A stretch of DNA of 64,000 nt, from assembly GCF_025823185.1 (NCBI RefSeq), contig NZ_JACKVK010000009.1, positions 248,001 through 312,000 on the forward strand. The letters run 5' to 3'. The stretch's first letter is position 1. Every line of letters begins with the position of its first letter. A program made the position numbers and the translations under genes. Below are positions 16,837 to 25,361 of the stretch, in pieces. Under the pieces are notes generated by a model. It was not told the origin of the DNA, searched no databases, and saw nothing but the letters and a program-made list of their open reading frames with translations. Source of the DNA: Mycobacterium yunnanensis (GTDB taxonomy: Bacteria; Actinomycetota; Actinomycetes; Mycobacteriales; Mycobacteriaceae).

Positions 16837-18107
16837 GGGCGGAGCTCGTCACGGAAGTCGGGGTGGGCGACGGCGGCCAAGGCCTCTGCGCGCTCGCGAA
16901 CGGTGCGGCCTTCCAGCTCGGCGACACCGTACTCGGTGATGATCACGTCGACCTGGTGTCGCGGCGTGGTGATCACCGCACCGGGCCCGAAGTGCGGCAC
17001 GATCCTGGACCGCAGCTCGCCGTCCTTGGTGTAGGTCGACGGCAGGCAGATCAGCGAGCGATCGGAGAGTTCCAGCCCGGCACCGGCGACGAAGTCCTCG
17101 GCGCCGCCGATGCCGCTGAACTGCTTGCCGTCGATGGTGTCGGCGACGACCTGGCCCTGCGCGTCGATTGCCAAGGCGCCGTTCACCGAGACCATGTCGG
17201 CGTTGGCGGCGATGACCTCTGGCGAGTTGACGATCTCGACCGGCAGGAAGGCGACGTCCGAATTGCCGTCGAGGAACCGGTACAGCTCGGGTGAGCCGAA
17301 CGCGAACGTCGTCACGCTCACGCCGGGAAACTGCCCCTTGCGGGCGTCGGTCACCTTGCCCGCGCGGTGCAGGTGCATGCAGCCGTCGGTGAACATCTCG
17401 GTGTGCAGGCCGTAGTCGCCGCCATCGCCCTCGGCCAGCAGGGTGGCGATCCGATTCGGGATGGCACCGATGCCGACCTGCAGGGTCGCCCCGGACGGGA
17501 TGAAGCCGACGGCGTGCCGCGCGATCGCGTCGTCGACGTCGGTGGGCTCACCGTCGGGCAACGCGAATGGCTCGTCGGTGGAGGCGATCAAGACGTCGAT
17601 CTCGTCGACGTGCAGGGCATGGGGATGCTCACCCAGCCCGAACGTCCTCGGGTACGCCTGCGACGCCTCGACGATCAGCACCCGGTCGGGATCGGCTCCG
17701 GCTCTTCGCAATTCGTCGATCGTTCCGCCCGCATGCAGTGACAGCGAGCACCAGCCGTCCGCATCGGGCGGCGTGGCCACCGTCGTCATCACTCGCGGAG
17801 CCTGGCGTTCCAGCAGCGGGCCAAAGCGCCGAAAGTCCGCCGGGGTGAACTGAACGTCCGCGCCACTGCCGAGCAACGCCCGCTCCAGCGGGCCGAAGAA
17901 CCCCGACAGGTAGTGGACTCCCGGGCGCGAAAACAGTTCGGTGAGCACCGCGAGCAGCGCGCCGTAGACGCGAAGGTCGGTCCAGTCCGTTCGCTCGCCG
18001 AGCGCGCGAAGGAACGCCGGCGGTTGGCCGGGCCCGAGCGGGATGCCCAGGGTGTCGCTGGCGTCGAGTCGTGCGGCGGCCTGCTCGGCGGTGAGCTCGG
18101 TGGGCAT
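16833..18107 (-). CDS. Acetyl-CoA hydrolase/4-hydroxybutyrate CoA-transferase family protein
   Basis: A 424-residue protein of the Cat1/AbfT CoA-transferase family. Family features are GIGAIPNRIATLLAEG, HTEMFTDGCMHL and the C-terminal ITEYGVAELEGRTVRERA. Members transfer CoA from acetyl-CoA to a carboxylic acid, or hydrolyse acetyl-CoA, through a glutamyl-CoA intermediate. The gene sits between the amine oxidase (convergent) and the Lrp gene (same strand, 42 nt upstream). It could activate an acid produced by the neighbouring catabolic enzymes, but that link is inference. Confidence 0.88.
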   Translation of the reverse strand: MPTELTAEQAAARLDASDTLGIPLGPGQPPAFLRALGERTDWTDLRVYGALLAVLTELFSRPGVHYLSGFFGPLERALLGSGADVQFTPADFRRFGPLLERQAPRVMTTVATPPDADGWCSLSLHAGGTIDELRRAGADPDRVLIVEASQAYPRTFGLGEHPHALHVDEIDVLIASTDEPFALPDGEPTDVDDAIARHAVGFIPSGATLQVGIGAIPNRIATLLAEGDGGDYGLHTEMFTDGCMHLHRAGKVTDARKGQFPGVSVTTFAFGSPELYRFLDGNSDVAFLPVEIVNSPEVIAANADMVSVNGALAIDAQGQVVADTIDGKQFSGIGGAEDFVAGAGLELSDRSLICLPSTYTKDGELRSRIVPHFGPGAVITTPRHQVDVIITEYGVAELEGRTVRERAEALAAVAHPDFRDELRP

Positions 18108-18149
18108 CGCGCGACCCTATCCCGCGACGCGGTGTCGGCGCGGAGATCG

Positions 18150-18608
18150 CTAGATCGTGGGGGACGTGTATCGCAATTTGTGCACCTTCAGGATCGACAT
18201 GGTCTCGACCTTCCGGACGCCTGCGATGGGTCCCACCTTGTCGCGCAGAAAGGCCCAAAGGTCGGCGTTGTCCTTGGTGGCGACCTCGGCGCAGATGTCG
18301 GCCCGACCCAGCAACGTCGACACATAGCTCACCTCTGAGAACTCGGCCAACCTGGCGACGATGTCCTCGTGGTGACCGAGTTCCACGCTCAGGAAGACCA
18401 GGGCGAGCTGACTTCCCCCGAACTGCTCGGGATCGGCGAATGCGACGATGCGGAGGATCTTCAGGTCTTGGAGCCTCTTCACCCTCGCCCGGATGGTGGC
18501 CTCGGAGGCGCCGACCGAGCGGCTGATCTCACGGAACGCTCGCCGGCCGTCCTCCTCGAGCTCGCGCATGATGGCACGGTCAAGGTCGTCGAGGGAGTAC
18601 TCCGCCAT
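18150..18608 (-). CDS. Lrp/AsnC-family transcriptional regulator
   Basis: A 152-residue regulator: N-terminal helix-turn-helix (LDDLDRAIMRELEEDGRR, VGASEATIRARVKRLQ) and a C-terminal RAM/AsnC ligand domain (SYVSTLLGRADICAEV). Such proteins form octamers on DNA that respond to an amino acid or related effector. It is divergent from the permease-led operon at 18847, and the shared region holds repeated TTGCGCA-type boxes, so it is the probable regulator of that operon and of itself. Confidence 0.9.
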   Translation of the reverse strand: MAEYSLDDLDRAIMRELEEDGRRAFREISRSVGASEATIRARVKRLQDLKILRIVAFADPEQFGGSQLALVFLSVELGHHEDIVARLAEFSEVSYVSTLLGRADICAEVATKDNADLWAFLRDKVGPIAGVRKVETMSILKVHKLRYTSPTI

Positions 18609-18630
18609 GGCCAGATCCTAGGGCGTAGCC

Positions 18631-18822
18631 ATCGCAATGCGGGACTCTGCCCCGCCCAAGTTGGGCAATTGCGCAGATATGAGATGCCTACGCCCAAGCA
18701 ATGCGCAGCCAAGTGTTGCCGGAGTAGTCGCGTAGTGCTAGCGTCCCTTCGTCGCCGATTGCGCAGCGATATGGCCTCAAATCAGCGCAATGCGCAGCCC
18801 CTCGCGCACAGAGTGCGCAAAT
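18631..18822. promoter_or_regulatory. Array of TTGCGCA-type boxes between lrp and permease operon
   Basis: The divergent intergenic region contains about six related boxes: GCAATGCG (18634-18641), CAATTGCGCAG (18666-18676), GCAATGCGCAGCC (18698-18710), GATTGCGCAGC (18757-18767), GCGCAATGCGCAGCCC (18785-18800) and TGCGCAAAT (18814-18822). Repeated, spaced half-palindromic boxes over some 190 bp suit wrapping by an Lrp-family octamer. Their assignment to the adjacent regulator is inference. Confidence 0.7.
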
Positions 18823-18846
18823 CGCAGCCCAATGAAAGGACCCGCC

Positions 18847-20301
18847 GTGACCGCTTCCGACGGCCAGCCCGCGTACGAGAAGACCCTGCGATGGTGGGAC
18901 GGCTTCACCATCAGCCTGTCCATCCCCGCTGCACTGTTCATCAGCCTCGGGTACGGCATCGGCCTGATCGGCGCCTGGACGGCGTTGGCTCTGCTGGTCA
19001 CCGTGGCCGTCATCGCGTGCCTGCAGAACTACATCTACTCCGAGATGGCCGGCATGTTCGACGACAAGGTGGGCGGCATCTCCATGTACGCCAACCAGGG
19101 GTGGCGGAAGAAGACGACACTGGCCGGTCCGCTCGCGACCTACGGCTACTGGTTCGCTTGGTCGAGCTCGCTGGCCATCTACGGCCTTCAGATCGGCACA
19201 CTCACCCAGGCCGAGTGGTTCCCGAACCAGACGTGGACGTTCTCCACCGGGTTGGCGGAGATCGGCTTTCCCCACGTCGTCGCTCTTGGCGTGTTGCTGC
19301 TGGGTTGGGCGCTCAACGTGCTCGGCATGCGGCCCGCCATGTGGATCATGTACGCCACCGGTGTCCTGGTGCTGATTCCGCTCGTCCTGTTCGCCGCCGC
19401 ACCGCTCATCAGTGGTGACTGGTCCATCTCCAACCTGCACTGGGACCTGGCCGCCAGCGGCTTCCCCGGCTGGCGCACCGCGATCGCCTGGATGTTCGTC
19501 TTCGCGTGGTCGGTGTATGGAATCGAAGCCGTCGCGACGTTCGTGCCCGAGTTTCGCGACACCACCCGCGACACCCGGATAGCGCTTCGACTGGCGGGGA
19601 TCTTCGTCATCGTCGTGTACCTCCTGGTGCCGCTGGGGGTCGGCGGGCTCACCAACCAAGCCGACGCCGCAGCCGCACCAGTGTCCTTCTACCTAGGCGC
19701 ATTCGAGAAGCTCGTGCCCGGCTCAGCGTGGTTGATGACGGTCTGCCTCATCGCGGGCCTGCTGCTGCTGATGGTGATGACGACCGCAGACGGTGGCCGT
19801 GTCCTGCACGGGAGCGCCATCGAGGGACTCACCATCAAGCAGCTGGGCAAGCTCAACCGCTTCAAGGTGCCCGGTCGCGCGATGACACTCGACCTGGTGG
19901 TCAACGTGGTGCTCATCCTGTTCGTCGGGCAAGCGCTCGCCGTGATCGTGGCGGGAATCCTCGGTTACCTCATCTGCCACGTCCTCGCTCTGACCGGCTT
20001 CGTCAACCTGCGCCGCGACGAACCGAACGCCGACCGCCCGATCAAGCTCGGGAGACAATGGGTGTACATCGCCGCGATCCTCGCCGCATTCGACACGGTG
20101 CTGGTCGTCGTCGGCGCGCTCTCCGCCCAGATCACCGGGTACGGCGGCATCCGCGAACTGCTCATCGGCGTCGTGGTGCTCTCGATCTCGGTACTGCTGT
20201 TCGCCTACCGTCAGATCGTCCAGGAGGGTAAGGCCTTCCAATTCAGGGCAACCGACGACGACGCGCCCAGGACGTCGACCACCGAGATGGAAACCGCGTG
20301 A
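18847..20301 (+). CDS. APC-family amino acid permease
   Basis: A 484-residue polytopic membrane protein with about 12 hydrophobic segments, beginning with a cytoplasmic stretch (KTLRWWDGFTISLSIPAALF) and having a charged C-terminal tail. It probably imports an amino acid or amine that feeds the following enzymes. I chose GTG at 18847 because AAAGGA sits 6 nt upstream; an ATG at 18832 is an alternative. It is the first gene of an apparent six-gene operon and its stop overlaps the next GTG (GTGA). Confidence 0.85.
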   Translation: MTASDGQPAYEKTLRWWDGFTISLSIPAALFISLGYGIGLIGAWTALALLVTVAVIACLQNYIYSEMAGMFDDKVGGISMYANQGWRKKTTLAGPLATYGYWFAWSSSLAIYGLQIGTLTQAEWFPNQTWTFSTGLAEIGFPHVVALGVLLLGWALNVLGMRPAMWIMYATGVLVLIPLVLFAAAPLISGDWSISNLHWDLAASGFPGWRTAIAWMFVFAWSVYGIEAVATFVPEFRDTTRDTRIALRLAGIFVIVVYLLVPLGVGGLTNQADAAAAPVSFYLGAFEKLVPGSAWLMTVCLIAGLLLLMVMTTADGGRVLHGSAIEGLTIKQLGKLNRFKVPGRAMTLDLVVNVVLILFVGQALAVIVAGILGYLICHVLALTGFVNLRRDEPNADRPIKLGRQWVYIAAILAAFDTVLVVVGALSAQITGYGGIRELLIGVVVLSISVLLFAYRQIVQEGKAFQFRATDDDAPRTSTTEMETA

Positions 20302-21119
20302 CCGGCCAGGCATTCCCCGGCGGCGCCTCGACCGCAGTGTCGCTGACCTTCGACGTGGACGCCGAAGCCGGCTGGCTCGGCGAGGGCGAGGAGTATGCCC
20401 GGCGCCTGACCATCCTGTCCGAGGGCAGATACGGTGTGGTACGGGGAGTACCTCGGATCCTGGAACTGCTGCGCCGCTTCGACATTCCCGCGACCTTCTT
20501 CGTCCCCGGGTACACCGCCGAGGTGCATCCAGGGCTCGTCGAGACCCTGCTCGCGGGGGGTCACGAAGTCGCGCACCACGGCTACCTGCACCTGCGCAGC
20601 GACAAGGTCGACATCCAAGCCCAGGCCGACGAGATTCATCGAGGCCTCGAGGCACTGGAGAAGGCAGGCGCACCCCGACCCGTTGGCTACCGTTCGACGT
20701 CATGGGAGCTCACCCCGGAGACGCTTGAGCTGCTGGTGGACAACGACTTCCGCTACGACTCGAGCTGCATGGGTGACGATCGTCCATACGTCGAGCGGTG
20801 GGAGCACCTATCCATCCTGGAGATTCCGGTGCACTGGTCACTCGACGACTGGCCCCGCTTCGGCTGGAACATCGACGGTGGCGGCAACGTCGCCGACCCC
20901 GCCGAGCTGACCCGGAGCTGGATCGCCGAGTTCGAGTCCGCCAGGGCAGAGCGCAGACACACCAGCTTCACGATGCATCCCGAAGTCATCGGCAGGCCCT
21001 ACCGCATGGCGCAATTGGAGAAGGTGGTCGAGTACGTCGCATCATCGGGGGACGTCTGGTTCGCCCGCCTAGACGAGGTTGCCGCACACGCGGCGCCCAG
21101 CCTCGGGGTGGCGTCATGA
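20298..21119 (+). CDS. Polysaccharide deacetylase-fold hydrolase (NodB homology, CE4)
   Basis: A 273-residue cytoplasmic protein of the CE4/PuuE-like group. The NodB metal triad is visible: Asp in LTFDVDAEAG (about residue 21) and the two histidines of HHGYLH (about 94 and 98); RSTSWELTPETLELL corresponds to motif 3. There is no signal peptide, which argues against cell-wall deacetylation and for a small-molecule amidase or deacylase role, as in allantoinase PuuE. Its start overlaps the permease stop and its stop overlaps the next ATG, so it is translationally coupled on both sides. Confidence 0.82.
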   Translation: MTGQAFPGGASTAVSLTFDVDAEAGWLGEGEEYARRLTILSEGRYGVVRGVPRILELLRRFDIPATFFVPGYTAEVHPGLVETLLAGGHEVAHHGYLHLRSDKVDIQAQADEIHRGLEALEKAGAPRPVGYRSTSWELTPETLELLVDNDFRYDSSCMGDDRPYVERWEHLSILEIPVHWSLDDWPRFGWNIDGGGNVADPAELTRSWIAEFESARAERRHTSFTMHPEVIGRPYRMAQLEKVVEYVASSGDVWFARLDEVAAHAAPSLGVAS

Positions 21120-22612
21120 CCACGCGCAGCTTCCGCTCCACCGCTACGACCCCGGTCGAGCGCGGTCGTGAATTCGGTCTCGCCCACGCCGCGCAGATCG
21201 CCGCGACCGTCGACGCCTACCGACGAATCTTCGCGACCCGTGCGGGCGCCCCCGTCGACCTGGCGCACTGGGGTGGGCTTGCCCTCGATCGAATCGCCGC
21301 GGTCTCCACCGCACTCGCCGAGGAAGTCGCGGGCATCGCCGACGGTGCGGATCTCCCGGTCACGTCCATTGCCGCAATCAACGCGCGCACCGAGATCCTT
21401 GCCGCCGTCGGCGCATCCGGTGCCCACGAGTGTTCGACGGTGGTTCACGTGGGCGAAGGTTCACCCGTCGCCGTGCAGGCATGGGATTGGTATGCGGCCC
21501 TGTCGGATTCGTGGCTCGTCTGGGAGATCCCGCATGCCGACGGGCACGTCACGACCACCCTCACGGAATACGGCATCCTCGGCAAGATCGGGGTCAGCAC
21601 CCGCGGCCTCGGGCTGCTGTTCAACATCCTGCACCACGATCAGGACGGCGCCGGCATCGGCGACCCCGTACACGTGCTCGCCCGCGCCGTGCTCGACGAG
21701 GCCACCGACCTCAACCACGCTCTGCTCAAGCTGTCGACCGCCGCGGTGTCGGCGTCGTCGTCACTGACGGTCATTGCGGTTGCCGACGGAGAGTCGGCCG
21801 CGATCAGCGTCGAGTGCAACCCGGGTGGCGTCGGCTACGCGCTGCCCGATGACAACGGACTTCTGTTGCATACCAATCACTTCCTGAGCAACCCCGCCGC
21901 CCTTCACGACGACGAACTACGGACCGGCCCGGACACCGTCGTCAGGTACGACACCTTGCGTAGACGGCTCGCTGGTCGGACGACTCCGTCAATCGCCCAG
22001 GTCCTGACGGCGATGAACTCCCACCTGCTTGGTGGAGGAGCCCTGTGCTGTCACGCCGACTCGACACTGCCTTCGACCGGTCAGTTCGAGACGTTGGCCA
22101 CGGTGGCCCTCGACGTCGAGGCAGGCACCTTGACCGCACACGCAGGTGGTCCCTGCACCCATCCGCTGAACACGACACCACCTCTGGAGACCCGCATGCT
22201 GAACCTCAAGCGCATCGACAACATGGACATCTTGACCAAGGACGTCCAGGCCTTGGTCGACTTCTACCACGGCACCCTCGGGCTGCCCTTCCATCTGCCC
22301 TACGAACCCGACGAAGAGTGGGCGGCAATCGACTTCGGCAATCTGACGCTGTACATCTTCAAGTCCGAGGTAGGCGAGCACGCCCCCCGGCGTACCGCCG
22401 TCAACCCCGACAACGCACCCGGTCTGGACTCCTTCGCCTTCGAGGTCGACGATCTCGACGAGTCCGAGGCCTACCTGGACGGCAAGGTCGAATGGGTCGA
22501 CCAAAGAATCGAATGGAAGCACCCCAGCGGCACCTGGTACCGCTACCGTCCCTTCTTCGATCCCGATGGCAACATGCTCTACATCACCGAGCCACATCCC
22601 ACGGACGCCTGA
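21116..22612 (+). CDS. Peptidase C45/acyltransferase fused to a VOC (glyoxalase-like) domain
   Basis: A 498-residue two-domain protein. Residues 1-355 match peptidase family C45 (acyl-CoA:6-aminopenicillanate acyltransferase-like Ntn hydrolases): the expected self-cleavage and nucleophile cysteine is C106 in HECSTVV, followed by AVQAWDWYAAL. Residues from about 361 form a VOC/glyoxalase domain (RIDNMDILTKDVQALVDFY, FFDPDGNMLYITEP). No stop separates the two. However, an in-frame ATG at 22196 has GGAG 6 nt upstream, so the 138-residue VOC protein could also be made on its own. The C45 part would hydrolyse or transfer an amide-linked acyl group; the VOC part may be a dioxygenase, lyase or binding protein. 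Confidence 0.8.
   Translation: MTTRSFRSTATTPVERGREFGLAHAAQIAATVDAYRRIFATRAGAPVDLAHWGGLALDRIAAVSTALAEEVAGIADGADLPVTSIAAINARTEILAAVGASGAHECSTVVHVGEGSPVAVQAWDWYAALSDSWLVWEIPHADGHVTTTLTEYGILGKIGVSTRGLGLLFNILHHDQDGAGIGDPVHVLARAVLDEATDLNHALLKLSTAAVSASSSLTVIAVADGESAAISVECNPGGVGYALPDDNGLLLHTNHFLSNPAALHDDELRTGPDTVVRYDTLRRRLAGRTTPSIAQVLTAMNSHLLGGGALCCHADSTLPSTGQFETLATVALDVEAGTLTAHAGGPCTHPLNTTPPLETRMLNLKRIDNMDILTKDVQALVDFYHGTLGLPFHLPYEPDEEWAAIDFGNLTLYIFKSEVGEHAPRRTAVNPDNAPGLDSFAFEVDDLDESEAYLDGKVEWVDQRIEWKHPSGTWYRYRPFFDPDGNMLYITEPHPTDA
22196..22198 (+). promoter_or_regulatory. Possible internal translation start for the VOC domain
   Basis: GGAG at 22186-22189, 6 nt before an in-frame ATG exactly at the domain boundary of the C45-VOC fusion. 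If used, it yields a free 138-residue VOC protein from the same mRNA. Confidence 0.45.
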
Positions 22613-22613
22613 G

Positions 22614-23378
22614 ATGGGATATCCAACCACCCACCGGCTCGACGAACGGGTCGCCCTCGTCACCGGCGCCGCGCGCGGCATGGGCGCCGCCCACGCCCGC
22701 ACGTTGGCCGCGCTCGGCGCACGGCTCGTCCTCACCGATCTCGACCAGGACGAACTCGACGCCGTGGCCAACGAACTGCGGGACGATCGGCACGCCGAGG
22801 TCGTGGCGATCGCCGCCGACATCACTGACGCCGACGCACCCGAACGACTCGTCGGTGCAGCGATGTCCACGTGGGACCGCCTCGACATCCTCGTACACAA
22901 CGCCGGAATCATGCACGACTTCAAGACCTTGGCCGACACCACGTCCGCAGCCCTGCAGCCCTACCTCGCCGTCAACGTGCTGGCCCCGTTCGACATCACC
23001 AGAGCCGCAGTGCCGCATCTGCGGCGCAGCGACTCGCCGCGCGTCATCTTCATCTCGTCGCAGTGGGGCCAGGTGCCCGACGGACATTCCTACGGCTACA
23101 TGGTCTCCAAGGCGGCCCAGCTCGGAATGATGAAGGCGCTGGCGCAGGAACTGGTCGCCGACCAGATCTTGGTGAACGCCATCGCACCCGGCGCGGTGCA
23201 CACCAGAATGGTCCCGGACCACTTCCTGGAGACCGAGGTCGCCGCAGTTCCCCTCGGGCGCCTCGCCGAACCCCCCGAGATAGCCTCCGCGGTCGCATTT
23301 CTCGCCTCCGACGGCGCGAGCTTCATCACCGGCCAGACCATCCCCGTCAACGGCGGCGCCCTGCTCGTCGGAATCTGA
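22614..23378 (+). CDS. SDR-family oxidoreductase
   Basis: A 254-residue short-chain dehydrogenase. The cofactor motif is VTGAARGMGAAHAR, with an acidic residue at the end of the second strand (LVLTDLDQ), which favours NAD over NADP. The NAG motif is VHNAGIMHD, the catalytic serine is in ISSQWG and the pair is YMVSK. The ATG at 22614 follows the fusion gene stop by one base. Fourth gene of the operon; probably oxidises an alcohol intermediate. Confidence 0.85.
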   Translation: MGYPTTHRLDERVALVTGAARGMGAAHARTLAALGARLVLTDLDQDELDAVANELRDDRHAEVVAIAADITDADAPERLVGAAMSTWDRLDILVHNAGIMHDFKTLADTTSAALQPYLAVNVLAPFDITRAAVPHLRRSDSPRVIFISSQWGQVPDGHSYGYMVSKAAQLGMMKALAQELVADQILVNAIAPGAVHTRMVPDHFLETEVAAVPLGRLAEPPEIASAVAFLASDGASFITGQTIPVNGGALLVGI

Positions 23379-23400
23379 CACCCGTCCGAAAGGTACATCC

Positions 23401-24408
23401 ATGACCGCCGTCATCTCTCCCGCGCCGGGAAGGACCACCAAGCGCGAAGTCGCCGAGGCCGCCATGAGGCGATCCTGGTTCCCGGTCGCCCGCATCGCCG
23501 ATTTGGATAGCCCGCAGCGGGCCACGCTGCTCGGCGTCAAACTCGTCGTCTACCGCAACGCATCAGGGCACGTCGCGGTGCAGTCTCGCCGCTGCCCGCA
23601 CCGCGGGGGCGATCTGTCGATCGGCGAGGTCCTCACGACCTCGATCGCCTGCCCCTATCACGGCTGGGAGTTCGACAGCGTTGCCGGGAACTGCAGCCGT
23701 GTCCCGTCACTGGAGGATCAAACGAGGATCCCACCCAAGGCCGGCATTGCCACCTACCCGGCCGTGCTCAAATACGGCCACGTGTGGACGGTTCTCGAAG
23801 ACCCCATCACCGAAATGTACGACCTTCCCGAGTGGCGCGACGTCGAACTCGAATGGCTGGCAGCCGATCCCATCGACTCGCCGGTCGGGGTCGGTGTCAC
23901 CGTAGAGAACTTCCGCGACGTGGCGCACTTTCCGTTCGTGCACCAGGTGTCGATGGGGCCCAGCCCCGAGGTCGTGGAGCCGTTGCTGGTTCACCGCGAC
24001 GGCCTGCACACCTGGATGGACCGGCCGCTGAACGCCGGTACCGGTGAGTGGGCCAACGACGGCAACTGCATGATGCGCTACCACTGCGTCGCACCAGGCC
24101 TCGCGTCGATTACCTACGACTACGAGAAGCTCGGCCGACGGGTGGTGGCCGGCTTTCCGTCGCCGATGAGCTACGACCACGTCACGATCTACTGGGCAGT
24201 GGCAAACGAGGTGGGCTACCGCGGGGAGAGTCTGCAAGAGTGTCTTCGCATCGAGGAGATGGTCTACCTCGAGGACGCGCCGATCGTCGAAGACCTCGAC
24301 CCACGAGAGATCCCCTGGGACAACGAGGTCCACGAGTTCTCCGTACCGTCGGACAAGTTCACGCTCAACTACCGACGGTGCTTCCACGAATTGATGGATC
24401 GGGTCTAG
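23401..24408 (+). CDS. Rieske non-heme iron oxygenase, alpha subunit
   Basis: A 335-residue oxygenase of the VanA/PobA-type (alpha-only) group. The Rieske [2Fe-2S] ligands are C65 and H67 (CPHRGG) and C84 and H87 (CPYHGW). The mononuclear iron motif is ENFRDVAHFPFVHQ, with D173 bridging and H176/H181 as ligands. Such enzymes hydroxylate, O- or N-demethylate small substrates using electrons from a dedicated reductase, which is encoded next. All ligands are intact. No beta subunit gene is present. Substrate unknown; the context of a permease and amide hydrolases suggests a nitrogen-containing compound. Confidence 0.9.
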   Translation: MTAVISPAPGRTTKREVAEAAMRRSWFPVARIADLDSPQRATLLGVKLVVYRNASGHVAVQSRRCPHRGGDLSIGEVLTTSIACPYHGWEFDSVAGNCSRVPSLEDQTRIPPKAGIATYPAVLKYGHVWTVLEDPITEMYDLPEWRDVELEWLAADPIDSPVGVGVTVENFRDVAHFPFVHQVSMGPSPEVVEPLLVHRDGLHTWMDRPLNAGTGEWANDGNCMMRYHCVAPGLASITYDYEKLGRRVVAGFPSPMSYDHVTIYWAVANEVGYRGESLQECLRIEEMVYLEDAPIVEDLDPREIPWDNEVHEFSVPSDKFTLNYRRCFHELMDRV

Positions 24409-25355
24409 TGCGGTCCGCCGAACCTTCACTGAGACTGCTGATCACGGCCACTCAGCTGCAGGCTGTGGGAGTCACGTCCTACGAGTTGTCCGATCCCGAC
24501 GGGGTAGCTCTACCTGGATGGAGCCCCGGTGCGCACATCGACGTCCACCTTCCGTCCGGGATGGTGCGGCAGTACTCGCTGTGCGGTGACGTCGCCGATC
24601 GCACCCACTACCGGATCGCCGTCCTCGAATTGCCAACGGGCCGAGGTGGTTCCGCGGAAGCGCATCGCGAGCTGCGGCCAGGCGCAATCGTCGCCACGAG
24701 CATGCCGCGCAGCGCGTTCACCCTGGTCGAGGCCGACCGCTACCTCTTCGTCGCCGGTGGGATCGGCATCACGCCCATTCTGCCGATGATCCGTGAGGTG
24801 GACCGCGCCGGGTTGCCGTGGGAGCTAACATACTGCGCCCGCAGCGTCCGGCATTTCTCCTTCGTCGAGGAGCTGCACGCCCTCGGCCCTGACCGGGTGC
24901 GATTCCTCGCAGAGGACGTCGACGGTCGGCCCGATCTGGGCGCCCTGGCCCGTGGCTCCCATGGTGCCGCGGTATTTTGCTGCGGGCCAGCTGGACTCAT
25001 GGACGGGTTGACCGCGCACATGAGGGTCGCGGGTCGCGACGACGTGCACCTCGAACGCTTCACGCCACCCTCGGCGGCTACGGGGCTAGGCGGCTTCGCC
25101 GTCGAATTGGCCCGGTCCGGGATCGTGCTCGAGGTACCCGACGACCGAACCGTGCTCGAGGCGGTGCGGGCCATCGGGGTGGACGTCGACTCGTCGTGCG
25201 AGATGGGCATGTGCGGCACCTGTGAGACCAAGGTGCTCGAAGGCACGGTCGACCATCGCGACGAGCTGCTCACCGAGGCCGAGAAGGCGGCCGGCACCAC
25301 GATGTTGATCTGCGTGTCACGCGCCGCCTGCCCAAAGCTGGTTCTCGACCTGTGA
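24408..25355 (+). CDS. FMN/NAD(P)H oxidoreductase with C-terminal [2Fe-2S] ferredoxin (VanB type)
   Basis: A 315-residue reductase: N-terminal flavin domain (PGAHIDVHLPSGMVRQYSLC), NAD-binding domain (YLFVAGGIGITPILPMI, VFCCGPAGLMDGL) and a plant-type ferredoxin with cysteines in SSCEMGMCGTCETKV and, further on, LICVSR. It passes electrons from NAD(P)H to the Rieske oxygenase. The GTG at 24408 shares one base with the oxygenase TAG, so expression is coupled. Last gene of the operon; the next gene is convergent. Confidence 0.92.
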   Translation: MRSAEPSLRLLITATQLQAVGVTSYELSDPDGVALPGWSPGAHIDVHLPSGMVRQYSLCGDVADRTHYRIAVLELPTGRGGSAEAHRELRPGAIVATSMPRSAFTLVEADRYLFVAGGIGITPILPMIREVDRAGLPWELTYCARSVRHFSFVEELHALGPDRVRFLAEDVDGRPDLGALARGSHGAAVFCCGPAGLMDGLTAHMRVAGRDDVHLERFTPPSAATGLGGFAVELARSGIVLEVPDDRTVLEAVRAIGVDVDSSCEMGMCGTCETKVLEGTVDHRDELLTEAEKAAGTTMLICVSRAACPKLVLDL

Positions 25356-25361
25356 CGCCCG

